From: Butyricimonas faecihominis
GTDB lineage: Bacteria > Bacteroidota > Bacteroidia > Bacteroidales > Marinifilaceae
Length of the DNA stretch: 64,000 nucleotides
NCBI RefSeq assembly: GCF_033096445.1
Contig: NZ_AP028155.1
Span: 2,423,880-2,487,879, forward strand
Direction of reading: 5' to 3'
Shown here: piece by piece, positions 1 to 7,789 of the stretch
Position numbering within the stretch: the first letter of the stretch is position 1
Layout: each line of letters opens with the position of its first letter
Program-made: the position numbers and the translations under genes
Notes under the pieces: model-generated
Seen by the model: the letters and a program-made list of their open reading frames with translations, nothing else
The model's database searches: none
Told to the model about the DNA's origin: nothing

Positions 1-455
1 CGCACGATAATATCCTCCACCTCTATTTCCTCGCTCATATCAATAATCCGGCGTTCCACCCGACGGCAAACCGTACGGGCAATATGACAAGCCGATACCT
101 CCGGCCGTCCTCCCGGCAAAACGAAATACTGCAGTGGCGGCAACTCCTCATCCATCTTGTCTATCGCCCTCTCCAAAAAAGCCACGTCCTCATCCGTGCA
201 AGGCAATTTCTTCTGCATATTACTCACCGCCGTGTCCGTTGCCAAGTTTGCCCCGACCACGAACAACACGTTTTGAATCTCGATCAACTGTTTCACGCTC
301 TCCTCATCAATCGGGTACGACCGAATCATCCCCAAATGACTGTTCAACTCGTCAACACCCCCGTAAGCCTCTAACCTCACGTTATTCTTTGCCACCCGGG
401 TTCCCCCGATCAAAGCCGTCGTCCCCTTATCTCCTGTTTTCGTGTAAACCTTCAT
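1..455 (-). CDS. PduO-type ATP:cob(I)alamin adenosyltransferase, C-terminus cut by window edge
   Basis: Transfers the 5'-deoxyadenosyl group from ATP to cob(I)alamin to make coenzyme B12. I translated the minus strand by hand from the ATG at 455-453; the frame stays open to base 1, so the C-terminal end lies outside. The N-terminus begins MKVYTKTGDKGTTALIGGTR, the ATP-binding signature of the PduO/MMAB family, followed by YGGVDELNSHLG. Near the cut end CHIARTVCRRVERR matches the conserved ARTVxRRxER cobalamin/ATP site. About 150 residues are visible; the family is usually 180-190. The methyltransferase-like gene upstream is on the same strand, 127 bases away. Cytoplasmic. The family call is firm; a specific gene name is not warranted. 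Confidence 0.9.
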   Translation of the reverse strand, partial: MKVYTKTGDKGTTALIGGTRVAKNNVRLEAYGGVDELNSHLGMIRSYPIDEESVKQLIEIQNVLFVVGANLATDTAVSNMQKKLPCTDEDVAFLERAIDKMDEELPPLQYFVLPGGRPEVSACHIARTVCRRVERRIIDMSEEIEVEDIIV

Positions 456-466
456 ACTAAATTAGA

Positions 467-512
467 TTTAATGATTTCCAATTAAGTGATTTAATGATTT
501 CCGATTAAGTGA
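467..512. repeat. two tandem 23-base units between two genes
   Basis: Two consecutive 23-base units (467-489 and 490-512) differ at one base and begin TTTAATGATTTCC. A looser inverted version follows at about 546-575 (AATCACCTAATCATTCAAT...). AT-rich intergenic repeats of this kind recur elsewhere in the window (58334-58368 and about 59993-60024). Function unknown; the inverted copy could form a weak hairpin in the transcript between the methyltransferase-like gene and the adenosyltransferase. Confidence 0.6.
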
Positions 513-582
513 TTTTCCCCCCACAACCTAACACGCTCTTTTTTTAATCACCTAATCATTCAATCGGCAATCACAAAATCTT

Positions 583-1203
583 TTAAATTATTACATTATA
601 CTTTCCCTTCTGCAATCTCGTGTCAAAGAACACGATCCCATACCACATCATGTCGATCGAAACCGTTCCCTCCTGCCTCAATTGTCTCCATGCCAAAGAA
701 TTGAAGCGTCCCTTGTAAATATCTTTAATCACGATGCATAGCGGGCCTCGCCTGCGCACTCGCAAAACCTCTTCCCAAGTTTCATCCCAATCCTCCTCGA
801 ACGCTCTCCCCAAGAAAACCATATCGATCTCGCGACCTTTCAAATCTCCCGGTTTCACCTGTTCCGTATATTCGGCTCCCGGACATGCACGTCCCCCGTT
901 CAACAACACCATCTGTTTCGAAACAGCCGCCAGGTACATGGAAGCCCACGGCGACCGCACCCCGACACACAGCACGTTCCGGTAAGAAAAATATTCTGCC
1001 AACCGAAAAAGTAAACGATACAACTTCCGCTCTTTCTCCCGAATATTTCCCTTCGATTCAATCCGCTCGAAATCGTAATAGATCGCTTTTTCCTTTATTA
1101 CATTCGTGATCAAATCAAAAACGAACGGGGAATGTACCCCGTATCCCCTTTTATGTCGAAAACGAATGGCATGTTTAAATCGTTGTTTTAAATAATTATA
1201 CAT
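583..1203 (-). CDS. class I SAM-dependent methyltransferase-like protein
   Basis: A 206-residue cytoplasmic protein. The N-terminal motif YGVHSPFVF (residues 21-29) is typical of a Bacteroidota family annotated as SAM-dependent methyltransferases, as are a Rossmann-like stretch (NVLCVGVRSPWASMYLAA) and a C-terminal strand (MWYGIVFFDTR). The expected glycine-rich SAM loop is poor: the usual GxGxG reads CVGVRSPW. Catalytic activity is therefore uncertain and it may be a degenerate family member. No membrane segment or signal peptide. The neighbouring recG is divergent. Confidence 0.6.
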   Translation of the reverse strand: MYNYLKQRFKHAIRFRHKRGYGVHSPFVFDLITNVIKEKAIYYDFERIESKGNIREKERKLYRLLFRLAEYFSYRNVLCVGVRSPWASMYLAAVSKQMVLLNGGRACPGAEYTEQVKPGDLKGREIDMVFLGRAFEEDWDETWEEVLRVRRRGPLCIVIKDIYKGRFNSLAWRQLRQEGTVSIDMMWYGIVFFDTRLQKGKYNVII

Positions 1204-1329
1204 CTCCCGGTAAACTGTCTGTCCAAATTATTTATTCCACGAAATTAAAATTTATTCCCGATATGCTCAACTAAAGTCATCTATTTTTTTTACTTTCGTT
1301 CGAGAAATGAACCATCGAAAACTTGTATT

Positions 1330-3429
1330 TTGGAACTGGCAGGACTGAACATAAAATTCGTACCGGGTGTTGGAGAGAAAAGAGCCTCGTTGCTGGAGCA
1401 GGAAATGGGCATCCAAAGCTACGAGGATATGCTCTATTACATCCCCTACAAATACATTGACCGGACCCGTGTCTACACGATCCGGGAACTTACATCAGAC
1501 CTCCCCTACATTCAGGTAAAAGCTAAAATCACGAACCTCACGTCCGTCGGCGCGGGCAAACAGATGCGCATGGTCGCCACGGCCTACGACGGAACCGGGG
1601 AATTGGAACTCGTGTGGTTCACGGGCCACAAATACCTCTCCAGCCAGATCACCCCTGACAAGGAGTACCTAATTTTCGGCAAGCCCACCATCTTCAACCA
1701 CAAGATGAACATCGTCCACCCGGAAATGGACCTGTACGAAACGAGTGCCAAGCAACTCGTGGGTTTCCAAGCCATCTACCCGACCACGGAGAAGATGAAA
1801 AAAAGTTACCTGACCTCCCGGCTGATCAACAAGATACAAGCAAATATTTTCAAAGCTATCAACGGCAGGATTCAAGAAACCCTCCCGGCATGGTTCATCA
1901 AAAAACACAACTTGATCTACCTGCACGAGGCTTTGTACAACATCCACTTCCCGGAAAACCCGGATATGCTCCGCAAGGCACAATACCGGCTTAAATTTGA
2001 AGAGCTGTTCTACATTCAGCTCAACATACTGAAACTGAAATTCAACCGCAAGGCAGCCTTCCAAGGCCATCTCTTTACCACGGTCGGGGATTATTTCAAC
2101 GATTTCTACCACAATCACCTACCCTTTCCCTTGACCGACGCGCAGAAACGGGTTATTAAAGAAATCCGTTCCGATTGCGGTTCCGGCAAGCAAATGAACC
2201 GCCTGTTGCAGGGAGACGTGGGAAGCGGCAAAACCCTTGTCGCCGTGATGTGTATGCTGATCGCCCTCGACAACGGTTACCAAGCCGCCATCATGGCCCC
2301 GACGGAGATTCTCGCCACCCAACATTACGAAACCATATCCGGGCTTCTGAAGGATACCCCGATTAGCGTCGGCCTACTCACAGGTTCCACCAAGAAAAAA
2401 GAAAGGGAAATCATTCACGAGGCCCTGTCCGACGGACGTCTGCAAATCCTGATCGGGACACACGCCCTACTGGAAGACGTGGTGAATTTTAAAAACGTGG
2501 GACTTGTCGTTATCGACGAGCAGCATCGTTTCGGAGTTGCCCAGCGAGCTAAACTGTGGCAAAAGAACACGATTCCCCCACACATGCTGGTCATGACGGC
2601 CACTCCCATTCCCCGGACTCTCGCCATGACCCTCTACGGTGATCTAGATGTATCGGTGATCGACCAACTTCCTCCCGGCCGGAAACCTATCACCACACAT
2701 CATGCATTCGAGGCAAGACGCCTGCAAGTCTATAAATTCATCCAGAAAGAACTGGAACTCGGCAGGCAGGCCTACATCGTGTACCCCATGATCTCCGAAT
2801 CGGAAAAGATGGATTACCGGAACTTGGAAGAGGGCTATGAACACGTGATGAGTTATTTCGCCCCCTTGGGATACACGGCGGACATCGTTCACGGGAAACT
2901 CAAACCGACAGAGAAAGAGGAACACATGAGGCGTTTCGTATCGGGAGAAACCCGTATTCTTGTGGCAACCACCGTGATCGAAGTCGGGGTAAATGTTCCC
3001 AACGCCTCTATCATGGTCATTGAAAGTGCCGAACGTTTCGGACTATCCCAATTGCACCAGCTGCGCGGGCGTGTCGGACGGGGAGCCGAACAATCGTATT
3101 GTATCCTGATGACCTCCTACAAACTGTCTAACGAGTCCCGTAAAAGGATCGAGACCATGACCTCCACGAATGATGGCTTTGAGATTGCCGAAGTCGATTT
3201 AAAACTACGCGGTCCGGGAGACATCGAAGGAACACAACAAAGCGGGCTAACTTGCAACCTGCGGGTAGCCAACCTAGGGAAAGACGGCCGCATCCTGAAC
3301 GAGGCTGCCCAAGCTGCCACGCTCATTCTGGAAGACGATCCTCTCCTACAAAAAGAAGAGAATCAAACCTTTGCCACCCAAGTAAAACGTCTTTTCAAAA
3401 CTAAAATCAACTGGCGATATATCAGTTAA
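1330..3429 (+). CDS. recG: ATP-dependent DNA helicase RecG
   Basis: Branch-migration helicase that remodels stalled replication forks and Holliday junctions. The 699 residues are the normal length. In order: an N-terminal wedge/OB-fold region (about 1-190, with FVPGVGEKRA near the start), Walker A GDVGSGKT (295-302), Walker B DEQH (396-399, in the RecG-typical DEQHRFGV), motif III TATPIPRTLA, and the C-terminal helicase lobe ending with the RecG pattern QLRGRVGRG. The start is TTG at 1330; an ATT codon directly before it is a second possibility. The only nearby ATG (1307) is in another frame and hits a stop after 13 codons. A -7-like TACTTTCG at 1291-1298 would give a 5' leader of about 25 bases, consistent with TTG. 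Confidence 0.97.
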   Translation: MELAGLNIKFVPGVGEKRASLLEQEMGIQSYEDMLYYIPYKYIDRTRVYTIRELTSDLPYIQVKAKITNLTSVGAGKQMRMVATAYDGTGELELVWFTGHKYLSSQITPDKEYLIFGKPTIFNHKMNIVHPEMDLYETSAKQLVGFQAIYPTTEKMKKSYLTSRLINKIQANIFKAINGRIQETLPAWFIKKHNLIYLHEALYNIHFPENPDMLRKAQYRLKFEELFYIQLNILKLKFNRKAAFQGHLFTTVGDYFNDFYHNHLPFPLTDAQKRVIKEIRSDCGSGKQMNRLLQGDVGSGKTLVAVMCMLIALDNGYQAAIMAPTEILATQHYETISGLLKDTPISVGLLTGSTKKKEREIIHEALSDGRLQILIGTHALLEDVVNFKNVGLVVIDEQHRFGVAQRAKLWQKNTIPPHMLVMTATPIPRTLAMTLYGDLDVSVIDQLPPGRKPITTHHAFEARRLQVYKFIQKELELGRQAYIVYPMISESEKMDYRNLEEGYEHVMSYFAPLGYTADIVHGKLKPTEKEEHMRRFVSGETRILVATTVIEVGVNVPNASIMVIESAERFGLSQLHQLRGRVGRGAEQSYCILMTSYKLSNESRKRIETMTSTNDGFEIAEVDLKLRGPGDIEGTQQSGLTCNLRVANLGKDGRILNEAAQAATLILEDDPLLQKEENQTFATQVKRLFKTKINWRYIS

Positions 3430-3835
3430 CCTCCCAAAAACAGCTACGCCTCTATTTTCACAATCGTCCAAGTTCCCCGCCCGTTCAACCCGACAATCCA
3501 AGCAGAACAAGCCTAAGACGATGGGAGTCAGCGACCAAGCAATGGCATATTTCATAATAATGAATAGATCTGTTCCGGACGAATACCGTCATGAACCTTA
3601 TAGATACCTTATAGAAACCTTATATGAACCTTATATATAATAAGGTTCATAAAGTATGTTTACAATTTAATTAAAATACTATATTCGGTATTCATCCGAA
3701 TTTTATCAGTTAGTATAAATGTATTCTTTATTCACGTCCCCATTTACAGGCGACGAATTCCCCCTTTACCTTCAACGTGCCGATACAAAAACAGCGAGCA
3801 GATTCCTGTTATCACGCGACAAAAGGACACAAAAA
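3430..3835. other. gene-free stretch between recG and the DUF3332 gene
   Basis: No convincing gene on either strand. Short open frames here (3555-3346 minus, 3719-3958 plus) overlap recG or the terminator and have no recognisable domain. The only structure seen is the palindromic repeat cluster at 3591-3650. No recG terminator with a T-tract was found directly after the stop codon. Confidence 0.6.
3591..3650. repeat. AACCTTATA repeats ending in a 10-bp perfect palindrome
   Basis: ATGAACCTTA occurs at 3591-3600 and again at 3624-3633. Related ACCTTATAGA units lie between them. The second copy faces its exact reverse complement TAAGGTTCAT at 3641-3650 across a 7-base loop. Transcribed, this makes a 10-bp hairpin that could end recG transcription, although no uridine tract follows. 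Confidence 0.65.
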
Positions 3836-3859
3836 AAAGGACGCCCGAAGACGTCCTTT
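3836..3859 (-). terminator. intrinsic terminator of the DUF3332 gene
   Basis: Read on the minus strand, AAAGGACG, an 8-base loop and CGTCCTTT make a perfect 8-bp stem followed directly by further T residues (plus-strand A run at 3831-3838). It lies 22 bases beyond the stop codon of the DUF3332 gene. Confidence 0.85.
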
Positions 3860-3880
3860 CATTATCTGAACCGAAAAAAA

Positions 3881-4363
3881 TTAGTTGATCGCTACAACAG
3901 CTTTCATCATCTTTTTCGTGTTTTTCATCAACTTAGCCTTGTTCTGACCATCCATTAAATACCAAGATTCTTCTTCCGGGAAATATTGGAATTCAGCAAC
4001 AGCATCAGTCTCTTCACTTGCAACTACCATCTTATTCAAAGATTTAGTTACATGGTAAGGATGTCCGGCGTACATTACCTGACCTTCTTCCACATCTCCA
4101 GCTTTCATGGCAACCGGATTTTGGCCACCCCAGAACTCGATAGAGTTGAAGATCAAAACATCACCCAAGCAGCACAACTCGTATGCCGGAAGGATACACA
4201 ATCCCAAGAATACTAACTCGTTCACGAATTTAGCGTTAGACACTTGTCCGTTCCAGTTATGTAACTTGGAAGTCAAAGAGAAAGAACCGTAACACCCTGT
4301 GAAAGCCACTGATGACACCGCGATCATCACAACAGCAATCATTTGATTAAAACTTTTTTTCAT
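3881..4363 (-). CDS. DUF3332 family lipoprotein
   Basis: A 160-residue predicted lipoprotein: basic N-terminus, hydrophobic stretch and lipobox ending at Cys24 (AFTGC). The following YGSFSLTSKLHNWNG and the cluster of hydrophobic residues and cysteines (LVFLGLCILPAYELCCLGD) match the DUF3332 family of short envelope proteins of unknown function. It has its own promoter (4393-4423) and terminator (3836-3859), so it is probably monocistronic. No biochemical role is known to me. Confidence 0.8.
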   Translation of the reverse strand: MKKSFNQMIAVVMIAVSSVAFTGCYGSFSLTSKLHNWNGQVSNAKFVNELVFLGLCILPAYELCCLGDVLIFNSIEFWGGQNPVAMKAGDVEEGQVMYAGHPYHVTKSLNKMVVASEETDAVAEFQYFPEEESWYLMDGQNKAKLMKNTKKMMKAVVAIN

Positions 4364-4392
4364 AACCTATGCTTTAAATTTAATTAGTTTTA

Positions 4393-4423
4393 CGAAGGTA
4401 ACGCTTTTTGTTACGAAACTAAA
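4393..4423 (-). promoter_or_regulatory. Bacteroides-type promoter for the DUF3332 gene
   Basis: On the minus strand a -7-like TACCTTCG (4400-4393, one mismatch to TAnnTTTG) follows a TTTA (3 of 4 to TTTG) after 19 bases. The start codon is about 30 bases downstream. It lies in the short gap after aspA, giving the gene its own promoter. Confidence 0.5.
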
Positions 4424-4433
4424 GCACTTTTTG

Positions 4434-5846
4434 TTATTTTTTCTTGTAGAATTTTTTCGGAGCAATCATTAATTCCGGGCGAAGCACGTTATCCAGCTCC
4501 TCTTTCGTCAATAATTTTTCTTCCAAAACCAAGTCATAAACACTTCTGTTTTCCGTTAAAGCTCTCTTGGCGATACGAGATGAATTTTCGTAACCTAAAG
4601 TCGGGTTCAAAGCAGTAACGATACCGATACTGTTCATCACCATATCTTTACAACGGTCAGCGTTAGCAGTAATTCCGTCAACACACAAAATTCTCAAACG
4701 ATCCATAACCTTGGTCAACATCTGCATGGAGTTGAACAAAGCGTAAACGATTACCGGCTCCATCACGTTCAATTCCAACTGACCAGCCTCGGCAGCCATC
4801 ATCACGGTCGTGTCATTACCGATCACGCGGAAACATACTTGGTTAACCACTTCCGGGATAACCGGATTCACTTTACCCGGCATGATAGAAGATCCCGGTT
4901 GCATCGGAGGCAAATTGATCTCGTTCAAACCGCATCTCGGGCCACTGGACAATAAACGCAAGTCGTTACATACTTTAGACAACTGAACGCAGAAACGTTT
5001 CAATTCTGAAGAGTAAGTGACACAAGCTCCGGTATCCGGGGTTGCAGCAATCAAGTTCGGAGCTAAAACAAACTCTTCACCACTGATGATGCGAAGTTCA
5101 CGAGCGCAGATTTCAGCGTATTCCGGTTCTGAGTTGATACCCGTACCGATAGCCGTAGCACCCATGTTTTCTACCAAGAATAATTTAGCGGCCTCGTTCA
5201 AACGCTCGATATTCTCTTCCAACGTGTAAGCATATGCCTCGAACTCTTGGCCCAAAGTCATCGGAACGGCATCCTGAAGTTGGGTACGTCCCATTTTCAA
5301 CACGTGTTCGAATTCTTTTGCTTTTCTTCTAAAAGAATCAACCAACAATTTAATTTCAGCAACCACTTCTTTATTGGTCAGGATAATTGCCAAGTGGAAT
5401 GATGTAGGATAAGCGTCATTCGTTGATTGAGAAAGATTCACATGATTATTCGGGTGGCAATATTGGTATTCACCTTTCTGGTGTCCCAACAGTTCCAATG
5501 CACGATTGGCAACAACCTCATTGATGTTCATGTTCGTGGAAGTTCCGGCTCCACCTTGAACCATATCTACCGGGAACTGGTCAGCCAACTTACCATCGAT
5601 GATTTCCTCGCAAGCAGCGGTGATGGCATTTGTAATATCAGCAGGAATCAATCCCAATTCAAAGTTTGCTTTCGCGGCAGCCCATTTTACCATGGCCAAA
5701 GCCTTCACGTAATTCGGAAACATTCCGATCGTGTAATTACTGATACCAGCAAAGTTCTCGATAGCTCTCAAAGTTTGAACGCCATAATACGCATCCATTG
5801 GCACCTCTTTGTTGCCTAGTAAATCATGTTCTATTCTTGTTTTCAT
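4434..5846 (-). CDS. aspA: aspartate ammonia-lyase
   Basis: Deaminates L-aspartate reversibly to fumarate and ammonia, feeding fumarate respiration in anaerobic Bacteroidota. The 470 residues fit the family. The fumarase/aspartase signature GSSIMPGKVNP lies at 318-328, with the catalytic serine (Ser320) in its mobile loop. Substrate-binding regions TSTNMNINE (102-110) and HVNLSQSTND (135-144) are intact. The aspartase subgroup is favoured over class II fumarase by overall sequence (KTRIEHDLLGNKEVP N-terminus), which is a judgement from memory. It has a strong promoter about 120 bases upstream and is probably transcribed alone. Confidence 0.95.
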   Translation of the reverse strand: MKTRIEHDLLGNKEVPMDAYYGVQTLRAIENFAGISNYTIGMFPNYVKALAMVKWAAAKANFELGLIPADITNAITAACEEIIDGKLADQFPVDMVQGGAGTSTNMNINEVVANRALELLGHQKGEYQYCHPNNHVNLSQSTNDAYPTSFHLAIILTNKEVVAEIKLLVDSFRRKAKEFEHVLKMGRTQLQDAVPMTLGQEFEAYAYTLEENIERLNEAAKLFLVENMGATAIGTGINSEPEYAEICARELRIISGEEFVLAPNLIAATPDTGACVTYSSELKRFCVQLSKVCNDLRLLSSGPRCGLNEINLPPMQPGSSIMPGKVNPVIPEVVNQVCFRVIGNDTTVMMAAEAGQLELNVMEPVIVYALFNSMQMLTKVMDRLRILCVDGITANADRCKDMVMNSIGIVTALNPTLGYENSSRIAKRALTENRSVYDLVLEEKLLTKEELDNVLRPELMIAPKKFYKKK

Positions 5847-5967
5847 AACTTTATAGATTAATTATTTCCAAATACGTTTGAATTTCTTTCAAGTTTCACC
5901 CGATCGTTAAAAACAATAACTAAATGTCTCTCGTCCATAACAAACGACCCGAAGAAAATTAATCCGG

Positions 5968-5999
5968 CAAAGGTATAAAGTTAATAGTATAAAGCCAAA
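5968..5999 (-). promoter_or_regulatory. full-consensus Bacteroides promoter for aspA
   Basis: On the minus strand a TTTG (5999-5996), exactly 20 bases, then TACCTTTG (5975-5968) match both the -33 TTTG and -7 TAnnTTTG boxes. Transcription would begin near 5961, giving an aspA leader of about 115 bases. Confidence 0.7.
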
Positions 6000-6130
6000 T
6001 TTTAACCCATAATTTACGTTCCATGCACGAAAACATATACTACTACAAATCAATTATATATATAAACATTTAACAAAATAAAGCTCGTTGCAATTCTTTT
6101 TTACAAACGTTTCCGGGAGAAGGGGTGAAC

Positions 6131-7768
6131 TTAACCCTCATCATCCGTAAAATTTATCACGATTTTCGCCAGAGACGAGCGGTATTTCTCCGCAACGTAC
6201 GGGCTGTGTATACTCTTAATGTCATACCAAATAACGGCTTCCCCGCCCACGTCTTTTGCCGGAAAAAATGTCATTTCACCCGATTCCGGGTTATATTTCC
6301 ATTTCCCGACACCCTTTTCTTCATGCTCGAATTGGCCGTCTCCCAGACAATGTTTCTCGTCCGTCCATATCCTGAAACTCGTTAAATCAAGGTTGTCTTT
6401 GCTGGCACCCGGTTGGTTGCCGACAAGCCGATAGGCGACATCGTTATCCAGCGGACGCACGATGACGGGACCGCGACGATGGTTGTAAATATCATCCTCC
6501 GCATTGGCACCGTACAAGGGAGTTATCCGCAGGTTCCGGATGATGTTCGTGTAGGAAGTAAGTTGCCCTGTCGATGCCATAAAACCTATAGCCAGTTTTT
6601 CCGGAGTCTTGAGGGCCAGTTCGGTTTGTGGCGGATTCGAGTAATAGGTAATCGTGGGGTATTCCCCGGGAATAAATTGGGCAGGAATACCATTCTCCGT
6701 ATATAACAAGGAAGAAGGATAGGTATAGTTCTCGATCACGACCGTCTTTTCCGTTCCGTGTTGGATGGTCACCGTGATCCGGAATCCACCCCCGATAGTG
6801 TTCGGTTCCAAAGCGATGATCGCTTTCCGATAAGCACTTTCATCTGAATGATAAAACAGCTTTCCCCCTGCAATACAGAAGGGGTTATCGATTCTTGGGA
6901 CAACATATTGTTCATACATTCCAGTCTGGGTGTTCAACATAAATCCGGCCTTGTTTCTCAACCCGTCGGAATTGGGATCTTCCAGTCCGGTCTTCTCATC
7001 CCATCCCGTGTGACGAGTAATGAGAACAGGATAACCCCAGCGACCTTCCGCTATCCGGTGAGTTTTGAGCGAAGTGGTTATCACCTTTTCGCCTCTTCCC
7101 GCGGCCCCCCGAATTGTCACGTTACTCCGGGTATTATATGTTGCCGATTGTACGTTCGCAATTCCAGCATCCCCGTAAGGAATCCCGTTCCGCATCTCAT
7201 AATTTTCGAAACGCCAATTTTTAAAATGCCCCTGATCCAAAGCCACGGCAAGATAACCTCCCTTCATCCCGGTGATCGAGGTCACGCCATATCTAATATC
7301 CGTGTGTCCGGAGCGGCGGTGCGTGTAACCAAACCCCGCACCCTCTGCTCCATATTTCAAGTTCGAACCGATATACTCGTTCGTGGTTGCATCGACAAGG
7401 AACATACAAATTCCATCAGTTATGCCAATTTCTTCCGCATTCGTGTACATCATGATATACTCGAATTCAATCAACAACCCGTCTTGCGTGGAAAAAATAT
7501 ATTCCGGCAAGTAAAACGCCCCGATCTCTTCCTTCCCTCTTGTCAACTGCAACCCCCACTGGTTCAAAACCGCCCGGTTTATTCGCTTATAATTCCCATC
7601 AGCCGCTCGCCCGGAAGCCCCGGGTTCATTCGGACCGGGGAAGGTTATTTTATTCAAATTTCCATCCAGAAATGACCGGAAGAAAGGGAGCGGCCCCTCC
7701 TGAGCCCGCACTGATAGACCGGAACACATTACCCATGCAAACAAACAAAAGAATAGTCTCTTTATCAT
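6131..7768 (-). CDS. L-type-lectin-like secreted protein, last gene of fimbrial operon; candidate tip adhesin
   Basis: A 545-residue exported protein with a signal peptide cleaved near residue 22 (VRAQ). Residues about 50-200 resemble a concanavalin A-like/L-type lectin fold: DGICMFLVD (118-126) and GGYLAVALDQ (170-179) correspond to the DGxxFxLxD and GGxLGVALD motifs of bacterial lectin-like adhesins. The last about 110 residues (KYNPESGEMTFFPAKD, then a Y-rich strand) resemble a CshA-type fibril repeat or other Ig-like module. No lipobox and no type IX sorting domain is evident. It follows four pilin-like genes, 21 bases after the previous one, so a role in ligand binding by the fimbria is inferred. 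Ligand unknown. Confidence 0.65.
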   Translation of the reverse strand: MIKRLFFCLFAWVMCSGLSVRAQEGPLPFFRSFLDGNLNKITFPGPNEPGASGRAADGNYKRINRAVLNQWGLQLTRGKEEIGAFYLPEYIFSTQDGLLIEFEYIMMYTNAEEIGITDGICMFLVDATTNEYIGSNLKYGAEGAGFGYTHRRSGHTDIRYGVTSITGMKGGYLAVALDQGHFKNWRFENYEMRNGIPYGDAGIANVQSATYNTRSNVTIRGAAGRGEKVITTSLKTHRIAEGRWGYPVLITRHTGWDEKTGLEDPNSDGLRNKAGFMLNTQTGMYEQYVVPRIDNPFCIAGGKLFYHSDESAYRKAIIALEPNTIGGGFRITVTIQHGTEKTVVIENYTYPSSLLYTENGIPAQFIPGEYPTITYYSNPPQTELALKTPEKLAIGFMASTGQLTSYTNIIRNLRITPLYGANAEDDIYNHRRGPVIVRPLDNDVAYRLVGNQPGASKDNLDLTSFRIWTDEKHCLGDGQFEHEEKGVGKWKYNPESGEMTFFPAKDVGGEAVIWYDIKSIHSPYVAEKYRSSLAKIVINFTDDEG

Positions 7769-7789
7769 ATCTCGTCGTGTTAGTGATTA

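Noticed and set aside
1307-1348. ATG at 1307 as the recG start
   Set aside because: Wrong frame; stops after 13 codons. Kept only as a possible leader peptide.
3346-3555. Minus-strand frame MKYAIAWSLTPIV, signal-peptide-like start
   Set aside because: Overlaps the recG end by 84 bases, has no lipobox or known family, and no promoter box was found.
3719-3958. 79-codon plus-strand frame
   Set aside because: Runs through the DUF3332 terminator and into that gene's antisense; composition is not protein-like.
6848-7675. 275-codon open frame on the plus strand
   Set aside because: It is antisense to the lectin-like gene, has no domain and follows that gene's codon pattern in mirror; the same holds for 8789-9679 and 45589-46374, opposite a fimbrial gene and susC.
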